A stretch of 23,594 nt of DNA from an uncultured Oscillospiraceae bacterium (lineage in GTDB: Bacteria; Bacillota; Clostridia; Oscillospirales; Ruminococcaceae): contig CABUEI010000032.1 in assembly GCA_902490585.1 (NCBI GenBank), positions 1-23,594 of the forward strand, read 5' to 3'. The translations under genes were made by a program, and so were the position numbers. Below are positions 7,123 through 14,123 of this stretch, in pieces. Under the pieces are notes generated by a model. It was not told where the DNA came from. It ran no database searches and was given only the letters and a program-made list of their open reading frames with translations. Positions within the stretch are counted from its first letter, which is position 1; each line of letters opens with the position of its first letter.

Positions 7123-8643
7123 ATGAAAGAAAGACTAAACAGCATACGTTTCCGCTCTTGGCTTATATTTGTGCTGTTCTCACTTATGGTAATAGTATTT
7201 TTGTACTTTTTCCAGGTAATATTGCTGTCAAGCTATTACGAATACATGAAGATACAGGAAACCGCATCGGCGGCAAAGCAGATAAAGGACGCATGGTCAC
7301 AGCAGCCCGAAAACCTGAACTCCATCGTTTCAAACATAGCCGATACGCAGAAGATATACATCGAAATTTCAGACAGCAACCGACCTTACTTCAGGGCAAG
7401 CTCTCTTGACAAGAGCAATAAAGAGGTTTACTCACTGATCACAAGTCTTGACCCCGAAGATATGCAGGAGATCATTTCGGGAGAAAACACATTCTTCACA
7501 GCGACTATTCCGAGAACAAATAACGACAGCAAGGCAATTGTGCTGATAGCACAGCTTGACGACGGTACTGAAAGTACGTTCTTTAAAACAAACGGTATCG
7601 TAAGGCTGTATATATTCAATTATCTTGAGCCGCTCGGCACAACGACCGCAATTCTTCACAGCCAGCTTAATCTAACGGCAGGAATTATCATAATTGCCGC
7701 ATTCATAATGTCGATCATCTTCTCAAACAGCATATCAAAGCCGATTATCAACATATCGAAAGCGGCGCTGAAACTTCCTCAGGGACAGTTTGATATGCCA
7801 AAACAAAAGCATCAGTTCACCGAGATAAACGAGCTTACGGATACGCTGAGTTCAGCTTCGGTCGAAATAGCGAAAGCGGACACTTTGCGTAAAGACTTAA
7901 TGGCTAATATATCTCACGATCTGCGTACACCTCTTACTATGATAAAAGCTTACGCCGAGATGATAAGGGATCTGTCGGGTGATAATCCCGAAAAGCGTGA
8001 GAAGCATTTACAGGTTATCATTGACGAAACCGACCGACTGACTTCTCTTGTAACCGATATTCTTGATCTGTCAAAGCTACAGAGCGGTGTTGCAGAACTG
8101 AAATATGAAAAGATAAACTTCTCCGAACACCTCGGAGATATAGTTCCCCGTTTCTCTCTGCTTAATGAAATAAAGGATTATAACGTTGTGCTGAACGCAG
8201 AACCGAATATCTTTATTAACGCCGATATCACAAAGATAGACCAGGTTGTATATAATTTCATAAACAACGCTTTGACTTATACCGGTGACGACAAAACGGT
8301 AAGAGTAAATCTTTATCATAAGTCACCGACAACAGCAAGGCTTGAAGTATGCGACAGCGGTATCGGTATAGAACCGGAAAACCTCAAATATGTCTGGGAC
8401 AGATATTACCGTGTAAAGAAAGACGGCGAAACACATCAGCGTGCAAAGAAAGGCAGTGGATTGGGTCTTTCTATTGTTAAAGGCGTACTTGAAATGCACA
8501 AGTTCAATTTCGGAGCTGACAGCACGGTCGGAGTAGGCAGTACGTTCTGGTTTGAATTTGAGGACTGCAACCCCGATATAGCACCTGTTGACGAAAAGAA
8601 ACAGAAAAAGCAGAAAAACAAGAACAACGCAGAACAGCAATAA
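7123..8643 (+). CDS. Membrane sensor histidine kinase
   Basis: A 506-residue kinase with the classic layout. Membrane segment 1 is about residues 13-36. An extracytoplasmic sensor follows (37-182) with no family I can name, then membrane segment 2 (about 185-201) and a HAMP-like linker (about 202-255). The HisKA domain has the phosphorylated His265 in ANISHDLRTPLT. The ATPase domain has the N box NFINNAL (378-384), DSGIGI (411-416), the F-box region WDRYYRV and GSGLGLS (444-450). The tail (about 484-506) is unusually rich in Lys, Gln and Asn (EKKQKKQKNKNN) and is probably disordered. The start follows an AAGGAAGG ribosome binding site. It should phosphorylate the response regulator encoded just upstream. 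The signal sensed is unknown. Confidence 0.95.
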   Translation: MKERLNSIRFRSWLIFVLFSLMVIVFLYFFQVILLSSYYEYMKIQETASAAKQIKDAWSQQPENLNSIVSNIADTQKIYIEISDSNRPYFRASSLDKSNKEVYSLITSLDPEDMQEIISGENTFFTATIPRTNNDSKAIVLIAQLDDGTESTFFKTNGIVRLYIFNYLEPLGTTTAILHSQLNLTAGIIIIAAFIMSIIFSNSISKPIINISKAALKLPQGQFDMPKQKHQFTEINELTDTLSSASVEIAKADTLRKDLMANISHDLRTPLTMIKAYAEMIRDLSGDNPEKREKHLQVIIDETDRLTSLVTDILDLSKLQSGVAELKYEKINFSEHLGDIVPRFSLLNEIKDYNVVLNAEPNIFINADITKIDQVVYNFINNALTYTGDDKTVRVNLYHKSPTTARLEVCDSGIGIEPENLKYVWDRYYRVKKDGETHQRAKKGSGLGLSIVKGVLEMHKFNFGADSTVGVGSTFWFEFEDCNPDIAPVDEKKQKKQKNKNNAEQQ

Positions 8644-8651
8644 ATACAGAA

Positions 8652-8690
8652 AACCCCGTTCATTCAGGATAAATGAACGGGGTTAAATTT
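8652..8690. terminator. Bidirectional intrinsic terminator between convergent genes
   Basis: A thirteen-base perfect stem AACCCCGTTCATT (8652-8664) / AATGAACGGGGTT (8672-8684) has a seven-base loop. It is followed by AAATTTTAT on the plus strand and by TTTTCTG on the minus strand. It lies between the kinase stop (8643) and the LacI-family gene end (8704) and serves both. Confidence 0.88.
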
Positions 8691-8703
8691 TATATCATTT
8701 AAA

Positions 8704-9699
8704 TCAGTCACCGGTTGACTCTCTGAGTACAAGACTGTGAGGTAATGTATAAAGATTATGGTCGGGGTTTGTGGCTTTCATATTTTCAATCAGCTTTTCT
8801 ATAACCAGTTTACCCTGCGCATAACACGGCTGTTCAACAGTAGATAAGTGGGGTACGAACATATGTGAATACTGGATATTGTCAAAGCCCATGAAGATAA
8901 GATCCTTGCCTATCCTGTAGCCCTTTGAAAGTGCATAGTTCATTGCGCCGATTGCGATTATATCCGAAATCGAGAATATTGCTGTCGGGGGACTTGGCAG
9001 GTTCATAAGGTATTCACAGCCTCTCATACCCTGCTCTGTTTCATAGCCGCCGAAATAAACGTAATCCTCGTTATAAGGAATGCCGTTATCCTTGAGTGCC
9101 AGCTTGTAGCCTATCTCACGGTCAATGCTCGACTGGCTTCTCTGTAAAGTTGTAATAAGGCCTATCTTCTTATGACCCTTGCGGATAAGGTAATTAACTG
9201 CGTCACGGCCTGCCTTTACGTTATCTATTGTGACGGTAAGCACGTTACAGTTGTCAAGACGTTCAAGGCACATTGCTATATTGTGCTTTTCGCCGAGCGA
9301 ATTGATGGTTGCGGCGTCCAGCTTAGGACCGAGCAGTACCGCACCGTCTACAGCTCTTGAGAAAAGCATACCGAGCAGGTGCATTTCGTGGTTTGGATCG
9401 TCGTGGGTGGTAGCAATCAGAACATCATAGCCCTGTGAGAATGCGGCTACCTCCATACCTCTTATAACGTCCGAGTAGAAGCTCTGCTCTGTTGACGCTA
9501 TGATGGCAAGTATTCTTCTCGTTTCGCTTTTTCTTAAATCTCTGCCAAGAAAGCTGGGGCTGTAACCCAGAGCCTGAACCGCACTGTTTACCGCCTGTAT
9601 TGCTTCTTCCGAAACATTGGATTTTTTATTAAGAACTCTTGAAACAGTTGCAACGGAAACGTTAGCCGCCTTTGCAACGTCCTTGATTGTAACGCTCAT
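8704..9699 (-). CDS. LacI-family transcriptional regulator (leftward)
   Basis: A 331-residue LacI/GalR-type regulator. The N-terminal helix-turn-helix (2-28) reads TIKDVAKAANVSVATVSRVL. The hinge (about 47-58) is of ordinary type (YSPSFLGRDLRK). A periplasmic-binding-protein-like sensor follows (about 62-328) with typical stretches such as GAVLLGP, IRKGHKKIGLIT, AIFSISDIIAIGAM and FMGFDNIQYS. GGGAG precedes the ATG. Its promoter (9738-9766) is overlapped by a palindromic operator of the type this family binds, so autorepression is likely. No sugar transport or glycosidase operon is adjacent, so the effector and target genes cannot be named. Confidence 0.94.
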   Translation of the reverse strand: MSVTIKDVAKAANVSVATVSRVLNKKSNVSEEAIQAVNSAVQALGYSPSFLGRDLRKSETRRILAIIASTEQSFYSDVIRGMEVAAFSQGYDVLIATTHDDPNHEMHLLGMLFSRAVDGAVLLGPKLDAATINSLGEKHNIAMCLERLDNCNVLTVTIDNVKAGRDAVNYLIRKGHKKIGLITTLQRSQSSIDREIGYKLALKDNGIPYNEDYVYFGGYETEQGMRGCEYLMNLPSPPTAIFSISDIIAIGAMNYALSKGYRIGKDLIFMGFDNIQYSHMFVPHLSTVEQPCYAQGKLVIEKLIENMKATNPDHNLYTLPHSLVLRESTGD

Positions 9700-9737
9700 T
9701 TATAAGTCTCTCCCTCATAAATTCAAACTATATTACA

Positions 9738-9766
9738 ATTATACAGTATTGTGAAACCGTTTTCAA
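9738..9766 (-). promoter_or_regulatory. Promoter of the leftward LacI-family gene
   Basis: On the minus strand TTGAAA (9761-9766) and TATAAT (9738-9743) are 17 bases apart. The leader to the ATG at 9699 is about 30 bases and carries GGGAG. Confidence 0.8.
9752..9765. promoter_or_regulatory. Palindromic cre-like LacI-family operator
   Basis: TGAAACCGTTTTCA fits the catabolite-responsive-element pattern TGWAANCGNTNWCA at every defined position. It covers most of the -35 box and part of the spacer of the leftward regulator's promoter, so binding would block transcription. The binder could be the LacI-family protein itself or a CcpA-type global regulator. Confidence 0.7.
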
Positions 9767-9843
9767 TGTAACATTTAACCAAAATTCGATATGTAATTTT
9801 ATAATTTGTTACAAAGCGCAGGTTTTTACTTCAAAAAAAATCG

Positions 9844-9858
9844 TGATAACGGTTTTCA
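9844..9858. promoter_or_regulatory. Imperfect second operator-like site
   Basis: TGATAACGGTTTTCA resembles the operator at 9752-9765 but with one extra base between the half sites. A further half site TGAAAACGG lies at 9919-9927. Together they suggest a cluster of LacI-family contacts in this region. Confidence 0.4.
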
Positions 9859-10058
9859 TAGAAACGTATTATTTTCTTAAAAAGTGTACGTTTTTTACCC
9901 TGAATCTGCTTAAAACAGTGAAAACGGAGCGTTACAATTATAACTTTAGCTAATTTTATAAACAGAACGCATGTATACAATTGTTTTTTGTGCAAAAAGT
10001 TACTTTACAAAAGCTCGGTTTTAGGTTACACTATTATATAAAGGCAGATATAAAGTTA

Positions 10059-10066
10059 TTAGCTAA
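10059..10066. promoter_or_regulatory. TTAGCTAA palindrome, second of a pair
   Basis: The same eight-base palindrome occurs at 9946-9953 and 10059-10066, that is 113 bases apart on either side of the probable promoter area of the rightward LacI-family gene. The second copy is 26 bases ahead of its ATG. A pair like this could be operators, but eight-base palindromes also occur by chance in AT-rich DNA. Confidence 0.3.
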
Positions 10067-10092
10067 ATTGACGAGTACAGAGGTAAGATTTG

Positions 10093-11106
10093 ATGAAGAA
10101 AAAATCCGTTACAATGAGCGACATAGCAAAAACTATGGATATAAGCACCGTTACCGTATCAAAAGCACTCGGCGATAAGGACGGCGTAAGCGAAGAGCTC
10201 CGTGAGAAGATAAAGCAAAAAGCAAATGAAATGGGCTACCGTTTCAGCTATACTTCAAAATCTTCAAAAGAGGGCTTCACTTTTAATATAAGTATAGTGG
10301 TTGCAAAACACTTTATAAATGACGCAAGCGCATTCTACTGGGTAATGTACCGTCATATAGTTGAGCTTTTACAGAAGCAGAACTATTACGGCATACTTGA
10401 CGTTATTTCAGAGAGCGACCAGGCAAAACGTTCAATGCCGAACTCTGTTGCCGATAAAAAGGTTGACGGCGTTATCGTGCTCGGACAGTTTGACGATGAA
10501 TATGTCAGCGAACTGCTCGACCTTGATATACCGGTTGTTTTCCTTGACTTCTACAGCAGCGATAACCGCACAGACACAATTCTGTCGGACAGCTTCTTCG
10601 GCTCATATATGCTGACAAACTACCTTATAAATGCAGGTCACCGCAATATCGGTTTCCTCGGTACAATCACATCGACATCAAGTATACAGGACAGATACCT
10701 CGGATATTACAAGGCTCTGCTTGAAAAAGGTATACCGCTCCGCAGTGAGTGGGTAATCGACGACAGAGGTCCCGAGGGTACAAGCTATCCGCATTTTGAT
10801 CTTCCTGCGCAGAAGCCAACAGCTTTTGTCTGCAACTGCGACGAGGCGGCTTACTGCCTGCTAAATCAGCTCAGGAGCGAGGGTTATGTGGTGCCAGATG
10901 ACATTTCGATAGTCGGCTATGATAACCACATCTACTCTACTATATCAAATCCCCGTATAACAACGATTGATGTTGACAGCAAGAGAATGTCATACGAGGC
11001 GGTAGAAACAATTATCAAGAAGATAAGAGATAAGAACTATTCCCGTGGCAGAACACTTGTAACAGGAAAGCTCATTATCCGTGACAGCGTAAAGATTTTA
11101 AAGTGA
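10093..11106 (+). CDS. LacI-family transcriptional regulator (rightward, unusual hinge)
   Basis: A 337-residue LacI-family protein. The helix-turn-helix (about 6-30) reads TMSDIAKTMDISTVTVSKAL. The sensor domain (about 60-330) has normal landmarks (KVDGVIVLGQF, LINAGHRNIGFLG, ISIVGYDNHIYS, RITTIDVD). The segment that normally forms the minor-groove hinge helix is replaced by RFSYTSKSSKEGF, without the usual N-x-x-A-R-x-L pattern. I prefer ATG 10093, with AGAGG at 10079-10083 about nine bases ahead; a TTG three bases earlier is the alternative. Its stop codon overlaps the start of the tatD-like gene by one base (TGATG). Effector and targets are unknown. Confidence 0.92.
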   Translation: MKKKSVTMSDIAKTMDISTVTVSKALGDKDGVSEELREKIKQKANEMGYRFSYTSKSSKEGFTFNISIVVAKHFINDASAFYWVMYRHIVELLQKQNYYGILDVISESDQAKRSMPNSVADKKVDGVIVLGQFDDEYVSELLDLDIPVVFLDFYSSDNRTDTILSDSFFGSYMLTNYLINAGHRNIGFLGTITSTSSIQDRYLGYYKALLEKGIPLRSEWVIDDRGPEGTSYPHFDLPAQKPTAFVCNCDEAAYCLLNQLRSEGYVVPDDISIVGYDNHIYSTISNPRITTIDVDSKRMSYEAVETIIKKIRDKNYSRGRTLVTGKLIIRDSVKILK

Positions 11107-11879
11107 TGAAGATAATAGATACCCATGCACACTATGACGACAGCTGGTTTGATGAGGACAGATATGAAGTCCTTGACCGCATACTGTCTGACAATGTGTT
11201 TGCTATAATAAATATGAGCGTGGATATTCCCACCTGCGAGTTTTCATTAAAGCTCACAGAGCGTTATGAGAACGTGTTCTGCGCAGTCGGAATACACCCC
11301 GAAAATATAGCCGATACACCCGATGATTATATTGATAAACTCCGACAGCTTGCAAAGAATAAAAAAGCGGTCGCAATCGGTGAAATCGGACTTGACTATC
11401 ACTATGATGGTTATGACGCAGAAAAACAGCAGGAGATATTTGAAAATCAGATAAAGCTTGCAAATGAACTTTCGCTCCCGGTTGTAATCCACTGCCGTGA
11501 CGCTACGGAAGATACAATGAAAATACTCCGCCGTACCACACCAGATAAATTTGTGGTACACTGCTATTCGGGCAGTCCGGAAACCGCAAAGGAACTGTTA
11601 AAGCTCGGTGCATATATAAGCTTCACGGGAGTGCTGACCTTTAAAAATGCAAAAAAAGCTGTACATTCATGCAAAATTATTCCGAATGACAGACTTATGC
11701 TTGAAACGGACAGTCCGTATATGGCACCTGTGCCGTTCAGGGGTAGTCGCTGTGACAGCTCTATGACGCATAAGACAGCTGAAAAGTTGGCTGAAATAAA
11801 AGGCATATCGACTGAAGAAGCTGTGAAAATGTGCAATGAAAATGCAGTACGATTCTTCGGTCTTGATATAAAGTCTTGA
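11106..11879 (+). CDS. TatD-family metal-dependent hydrolase (probable deoxyribonuclease)
   Basis: A 257-residue TIM-barrel hydrolase of the TatD/YcfH type, which act as cytosolic 3'-5' DNA exonucleases in characterised members. The metal ligands are visible: THAH (His7, His9), Glu93 in IGEIGLDYHY, His129 in VIHCRD, His152 in VHCYSG and Asp202 in LETDSPY. I start at ATG 11106, which overlaps the stop of the preceding regulator by one base. A GTG one codon earlier is possible. There is no strong ribosome binding site, so translation probably depends on coupling to the regulator. TatD genes are usually near metG, ksgA or rnmV, so the LacI-family partner is unusual. Confidence 0.93.
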   Translation: MKIIDTHAHYDDSWFDEDRYEVLDRILSDNVFAIINMSVDIPTCEFSLKLTERYENVFCAVGIHPENIADTPDDYIDKLRQLAKNKKAVAIGEIGLDYHYDGYDAEKQQEIFENQIKLANELSLPVVIHCRDATEDTMKILRRTTPDKFVVHCYSGSPETAKELLKLGAYISFTGVLTFKNAKKAVHSCKIIPNDRLMLETDSPYMAPVPFRGSRCDSSMTHKTAEKLAEIKGISTEEAVKMCNENAVRFFGLDIKS

Positions 11880-11909
11880 TTTACAGCATAAAATATGGTA
11901 AGATATATA
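11880..11909 (+). promoter_or_regulatory. Probable promoter for the CBS-domain gene
   Basis: TTTACA (11880-11885) is followed 18 bases later by TATATA (11904-11909). The region begins directly after the tatD-like stop codon. The match is moderate. Confidence 0.45.
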
Positions 11910-11916
11910 TAAGCTA

Positions 11917-11941
11917 TCGGCAGAGCGCAGAGTTCTGCCGA
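11917..11941 (+). other. Leader hairpin ahead of the CBS-domain gene
   Basis: TCGGCAGA (11917-11924) and TCTGCCGA (11934-11941) form an eight-base perfect stem with a nine-base loop. It is followed by AAAAATTATATTTTG rather than a T run, so it is not a standard plus-strand terminator. It may stabilise the end of the upstream transcript or be part of the leader of the gene at 11975. Confidence 0.45.
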
Positions 11942-11974
11942 AAAATTATATTTTGATATTTGAAAGGAAACACA

Positions 11975-12922
11975 ATGGACGCAGACTCCCGAAAACCTAA
12001 GCGAGCGGTAAAGATACTGCTTGCTCCACTGATTTTACTGAATAAAGGTCTTGATAAGCTTTTATCAAAGGCACTCGGCGACAGCTACTACGACAAGGAA
12101 GAAACCACACAGGACAACATTATGTCTATGGTTGACGCCGGAAACGAATACGGCAACCTTGAAGACGAATCGGCACAGCTGATTAACAACGTGTTTGAGT
12201 TCGGCGATCTTGTTGCGTCTGACGTAATGACGCACAGAAAGAACATTGTCGGGGTGGATATCAATTCTTCACTTGACGATATAGTTTATATAGCGCTTGA
12301 AAAAGGCTTTTCGAGAATTCCCGTATATAAAGAAAATATTGACGCTATAGTCGGAATAATTATAGTAAAGGATCTACTCTGTCTTGTCGGAAACGAAAAC
12401 AAGGACAAGCTGAAAATCGAGGACTTTCTGCGTGAGGCGGTATATGTTCCGGAATCATGCAGTTGTTCCGATGTATTCAAGTTTCTGACCAATCTCAAGT
12501 CAGGTATGGGAATAGTAATAGACGAATACGGCGGTACGGCAGGTATCATCACGCTTGAGGATATAATCGAGTCGATAATGGGCAACATCGAGGACGAGTA
12601 CGACGAGGAAAAGGATATGATTATCCCCCGCTCAAACGGTGCATACGAAGTCAGCGGTGAGGCTGACCCCGAGGACGTGCTCGAGCTGTTCGGCTACGAA
12701 CTTGAAGAAGATCACGAATATGACACTATAGCAGGATTTGTTACCGACCTGTTGGGATATATTCCGGAAGAAGAAGGCGAACACCCGAAGGTTCGCTATA
12801 AGGATATTATATTCAAGGTAATAGAGGTTCACGACAACTGTATCTCAAAGCTGATCGTCAGACCATGCAAGGAGGAAGAGCTTGCTCTTGAACCTAAGGA
12901 AACAACACATTTCGGACAGTAA
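11975..12922 (+). CDS. CBS-domain CorC/HlyC-type protein without the membrane domain
   Basis: A 315-residue protein with a pair of CBS domains (about 75-200; VMTHRKNIVGVD, GFSRIPVYKENID, IVIDEYGGTAGIITLEDI) and a CorC_HlyC transporter-associated domain (about 225-300; AYEVSGEADPEDVLELFGY, DTIAGFVTDLLGYIPEEEGE). Full-length hemolysin C/CNNM-type proteins have an N-terminal DUF21 membrane domain of about 180 residues. Here only a short hydrophobic stretch (about 11-30) precedes the CBS pair, as in the shorter CorC proteins linked to Mg2+/Co2+ efflux. ATG 11975 is preceded by AAAGGA at proper spacing; an upstream TTG at 11960 is less likely. It has its own leader and ends at the terminator at 12926-12960. 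Confidence 0.9.
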   Translation: MDADSRKPKRAVKILLAPLILLNKGLDKLLSKALGDSYYDKEETTQDNIMSMVDAGNEYGNLEDESAQLINNVFEFGDLVASDVMTHRKNIVGVDINSSLDDIVYIALEKGFSRIPVYKENIDAIVGIIIVKDLLCLVGNENKDKLKIEDFLREAVYVPESCSCSDVFKFLTNLKSGMGIVIDEYGGTAGIITLEDIIESIMGNIEDEYDEEKDMIIPRSNGAYEVSGEADPEDVLELFGYELEEDHEYDTIAGFVTDLLGYIPEEEGEHPKVRYKDIIFKVIEVHDNCISKLIVRPCKEEELALEPKETTHFGQ

Positions 12923-12925
12923 TAT

Positions 12926-12960
12926 AATACCGCAATTCCGGATGGGATTGCGGTATTTTT
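12926..12960 (+). terminator. Intrinsic terminator after the CBS-domain gene
   Basis: An eleven-base perfect stem AATACCGCAAT (12926-12936) / ATTGCGGTATT (12947-12957) runs into TTTTT (12956-12960). It begins four bases after the stop and lies between convergent genes, so it may also help end galM transcripts. Confidence 0.88.
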
Positions 12961-12970
12961 GTTATATTTT

Positions 12971-14005
12971 TTACTTTACAGAGAACTTATATATGGTAGT
13001 AAAGTTGTACTGCTCCCCTGCCTTATAAACGCAAGTGGGTTTGAACTGAGGCTTGTTGGGTGAGTCGGGGCAGAACTGGCTTTCAAGGCAGAAGCCCTGA
13101 TTCTTGAACATTTCCTTGCCGCCCTTGCCTGTTTCGCCGCCAAGACCGCCGCTTATATAGAACTGTATAGCGGGCATATCGGTGTAGGTGGTCATTACTC
13201 TGCCTGTCTTATCGGAATAAATTTCTGCGGCTTTTCTCATTTCCTTTGTTTCGCCTAAAACATAGTTATGGTCATAGCCGCCGGGGAGCTTGCCGTTATC
13301 CATATCCTCGCCTATTCTCTTGGGTGATGTAAAGTCAAACGGTGTGCCCTTTACGCTGGCTATCTCACCTGTCGGGATAAGCACAGGGCTTACGGGGGTG
13401 TATTTATCGGCAAATATCTGTGCAATATGGTCTTTTACATTACCTGCGTCTGTGCCGTTTAAGTTAAAGTATGAGTGATTTGTGAAGTTCATTACAGTGT
13501 CCTTGTCACTCACTGCATTGTAGCATATCTCTATTGAATCAGCGGTCAGAGTGTACTTTACGTCAAGAGTAAGAGTACCGGGGAAGCCCTCTTCACCATC
13601 AACGCTTGTGTACGAGAATACTACATAAGGAGCACCGTCCTCGCCGTAATCCTTGACATCCCACACCTTCTTATTGAAACCGACATTACCGCCGTGGAGC
13701 GTATTTCCGTTGTCGTTCTTTGCAAGAGTATACTCCTTACCGTTAAGCGTGAACTTTGCACCGCCGATACGGTTTGCGTATCTGCCGACCAGTGCACCCT
13801 GACTGCTTGTGCCTGCAACATATCCGTCAAGTGTGTCATAACCTAAGAGTACATCTCCCTTGTTACCGTCCTTGTCGGGTACTATCAGCTTTACAAGCGA
13901 ACCTGCGTAATTTGTGATCTCGGCTTTCATATTGCCGTTTTCAAGTGTGAATAAGTAGCAGTCTTTTCCGTCGTGACTGCCCCAGAGTTTCTTTTCAATG
14001 CTCAT
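12971..14005 (-). CDS. galM: Aldose 1-epimerase (galactose mutarotase)
   Basis: Interconverts the alpha and beta anomers of galactose or glucose in the cytosol, feeding the Leloir pathway. The 344-residue protein has the catalytic and binding residues of the family: His104 (NTLHGG), His177 (NHSYFNL), Asp245 (GGYDHN) and Glu308 (GFCLESQ). I take the ATG ending at 14005 as start (MSIEKKLWGS), because GGATGG lies eight bases ahead. An ATG four codons earlier, ending at 14017, is the alternative. No galK, galT or galE is adjacent; the gene is alone with its own promoter. Confidence 0.94.
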   Translation of the reverse strand: MSIEKKLWGSHDGKDCYLFTLENGNMKAEITNYAGSLVKLIVPDKDGNKGDVLLGYDTLDGYVAGTSSQGALVGRYANRIGGAKFTLNGKEYTLAKNDNGNTLHGGNVGFNKKVWDVKDYGEDGAPYVVFSYTSVDGEEGFPGTLTLDVKYTLTADSIEICYNAVSDKDTVMNFTNHSYFNLNGTDAGNVKDHIAQIFADKYTPVSPVLIPTGEIASVKGTPFDFTSPKRIGEDMDNGKLPGGYDHNYVLGETKEMRKAAEIYSDKTGRVMTTYTDMPAIQFYISGGLGGETGKGGKEMFKNQGFCLESQFCPDSPNKPQFKPTCVYKAGEQYNFTTIYKFSVK

Positions 14006-14031
14006 ACTATTTACCATCCAAACAAAAATTA

Positions 14032-14042
14032 CGGTATTACCG
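14032..14042. promoter_or_regulatory. Palindrome at the galM transcription start
   Basis: CGGTA-T-TACCG is an eleven-base inverted repeat lying at about +1 to +12 of the predicted galM transcript. The position would suit an operator. The short length makes chance occurrence possible. Confidence 0.3.
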
Positions 14043-14049
14043 CAGTTTT

Positions 14050-14078
14050 ATTGTACCATATACCAAATGAAATGTAAA
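14050..14078 (-). promoter_or_regulatory. Promoter of galM
   Basis: On the minus strand TTTACA (14073-14078) and TACAAT (14050-14055) are 17 bases apart, with TGG just before the -10 giving an extended -10 element. The transcript should start near 14043. Confidence 0.72.
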
Positions 14079-14123
14079 CCTTTTTTTCATTCAGAACTGC
14101 TTTTGATTTATGTCGGTCGCAGA

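Larger units (their letters stand above)
9700..10092. other. Regulatory region between divergent LacI-family genes
   Basis: This 393-base AT-rich stretch holds no credible gene. A 65-residue frame at 9981-10178 overlaps the downstream gene in another frame and has no ribosome binding site. It contains the leftward promoter with its operator, two more GAAAAC/GTTTTC-type half or imperfect sites (9844-9858 and 9919-9927), and two copies of the palindrome TTAGCTAA (9946-9953 and 10059-10066). I could not pick out a convincing promoter for the rightward gene. Confidence 0.6.

Noticed and set aside
9981..10178. Possible 65-residue gene between the LacI-family genes
   Set aside because: It overlaps the start of a clear LacI-family gene in another frame and has no ribosome binding site or recognisable content.
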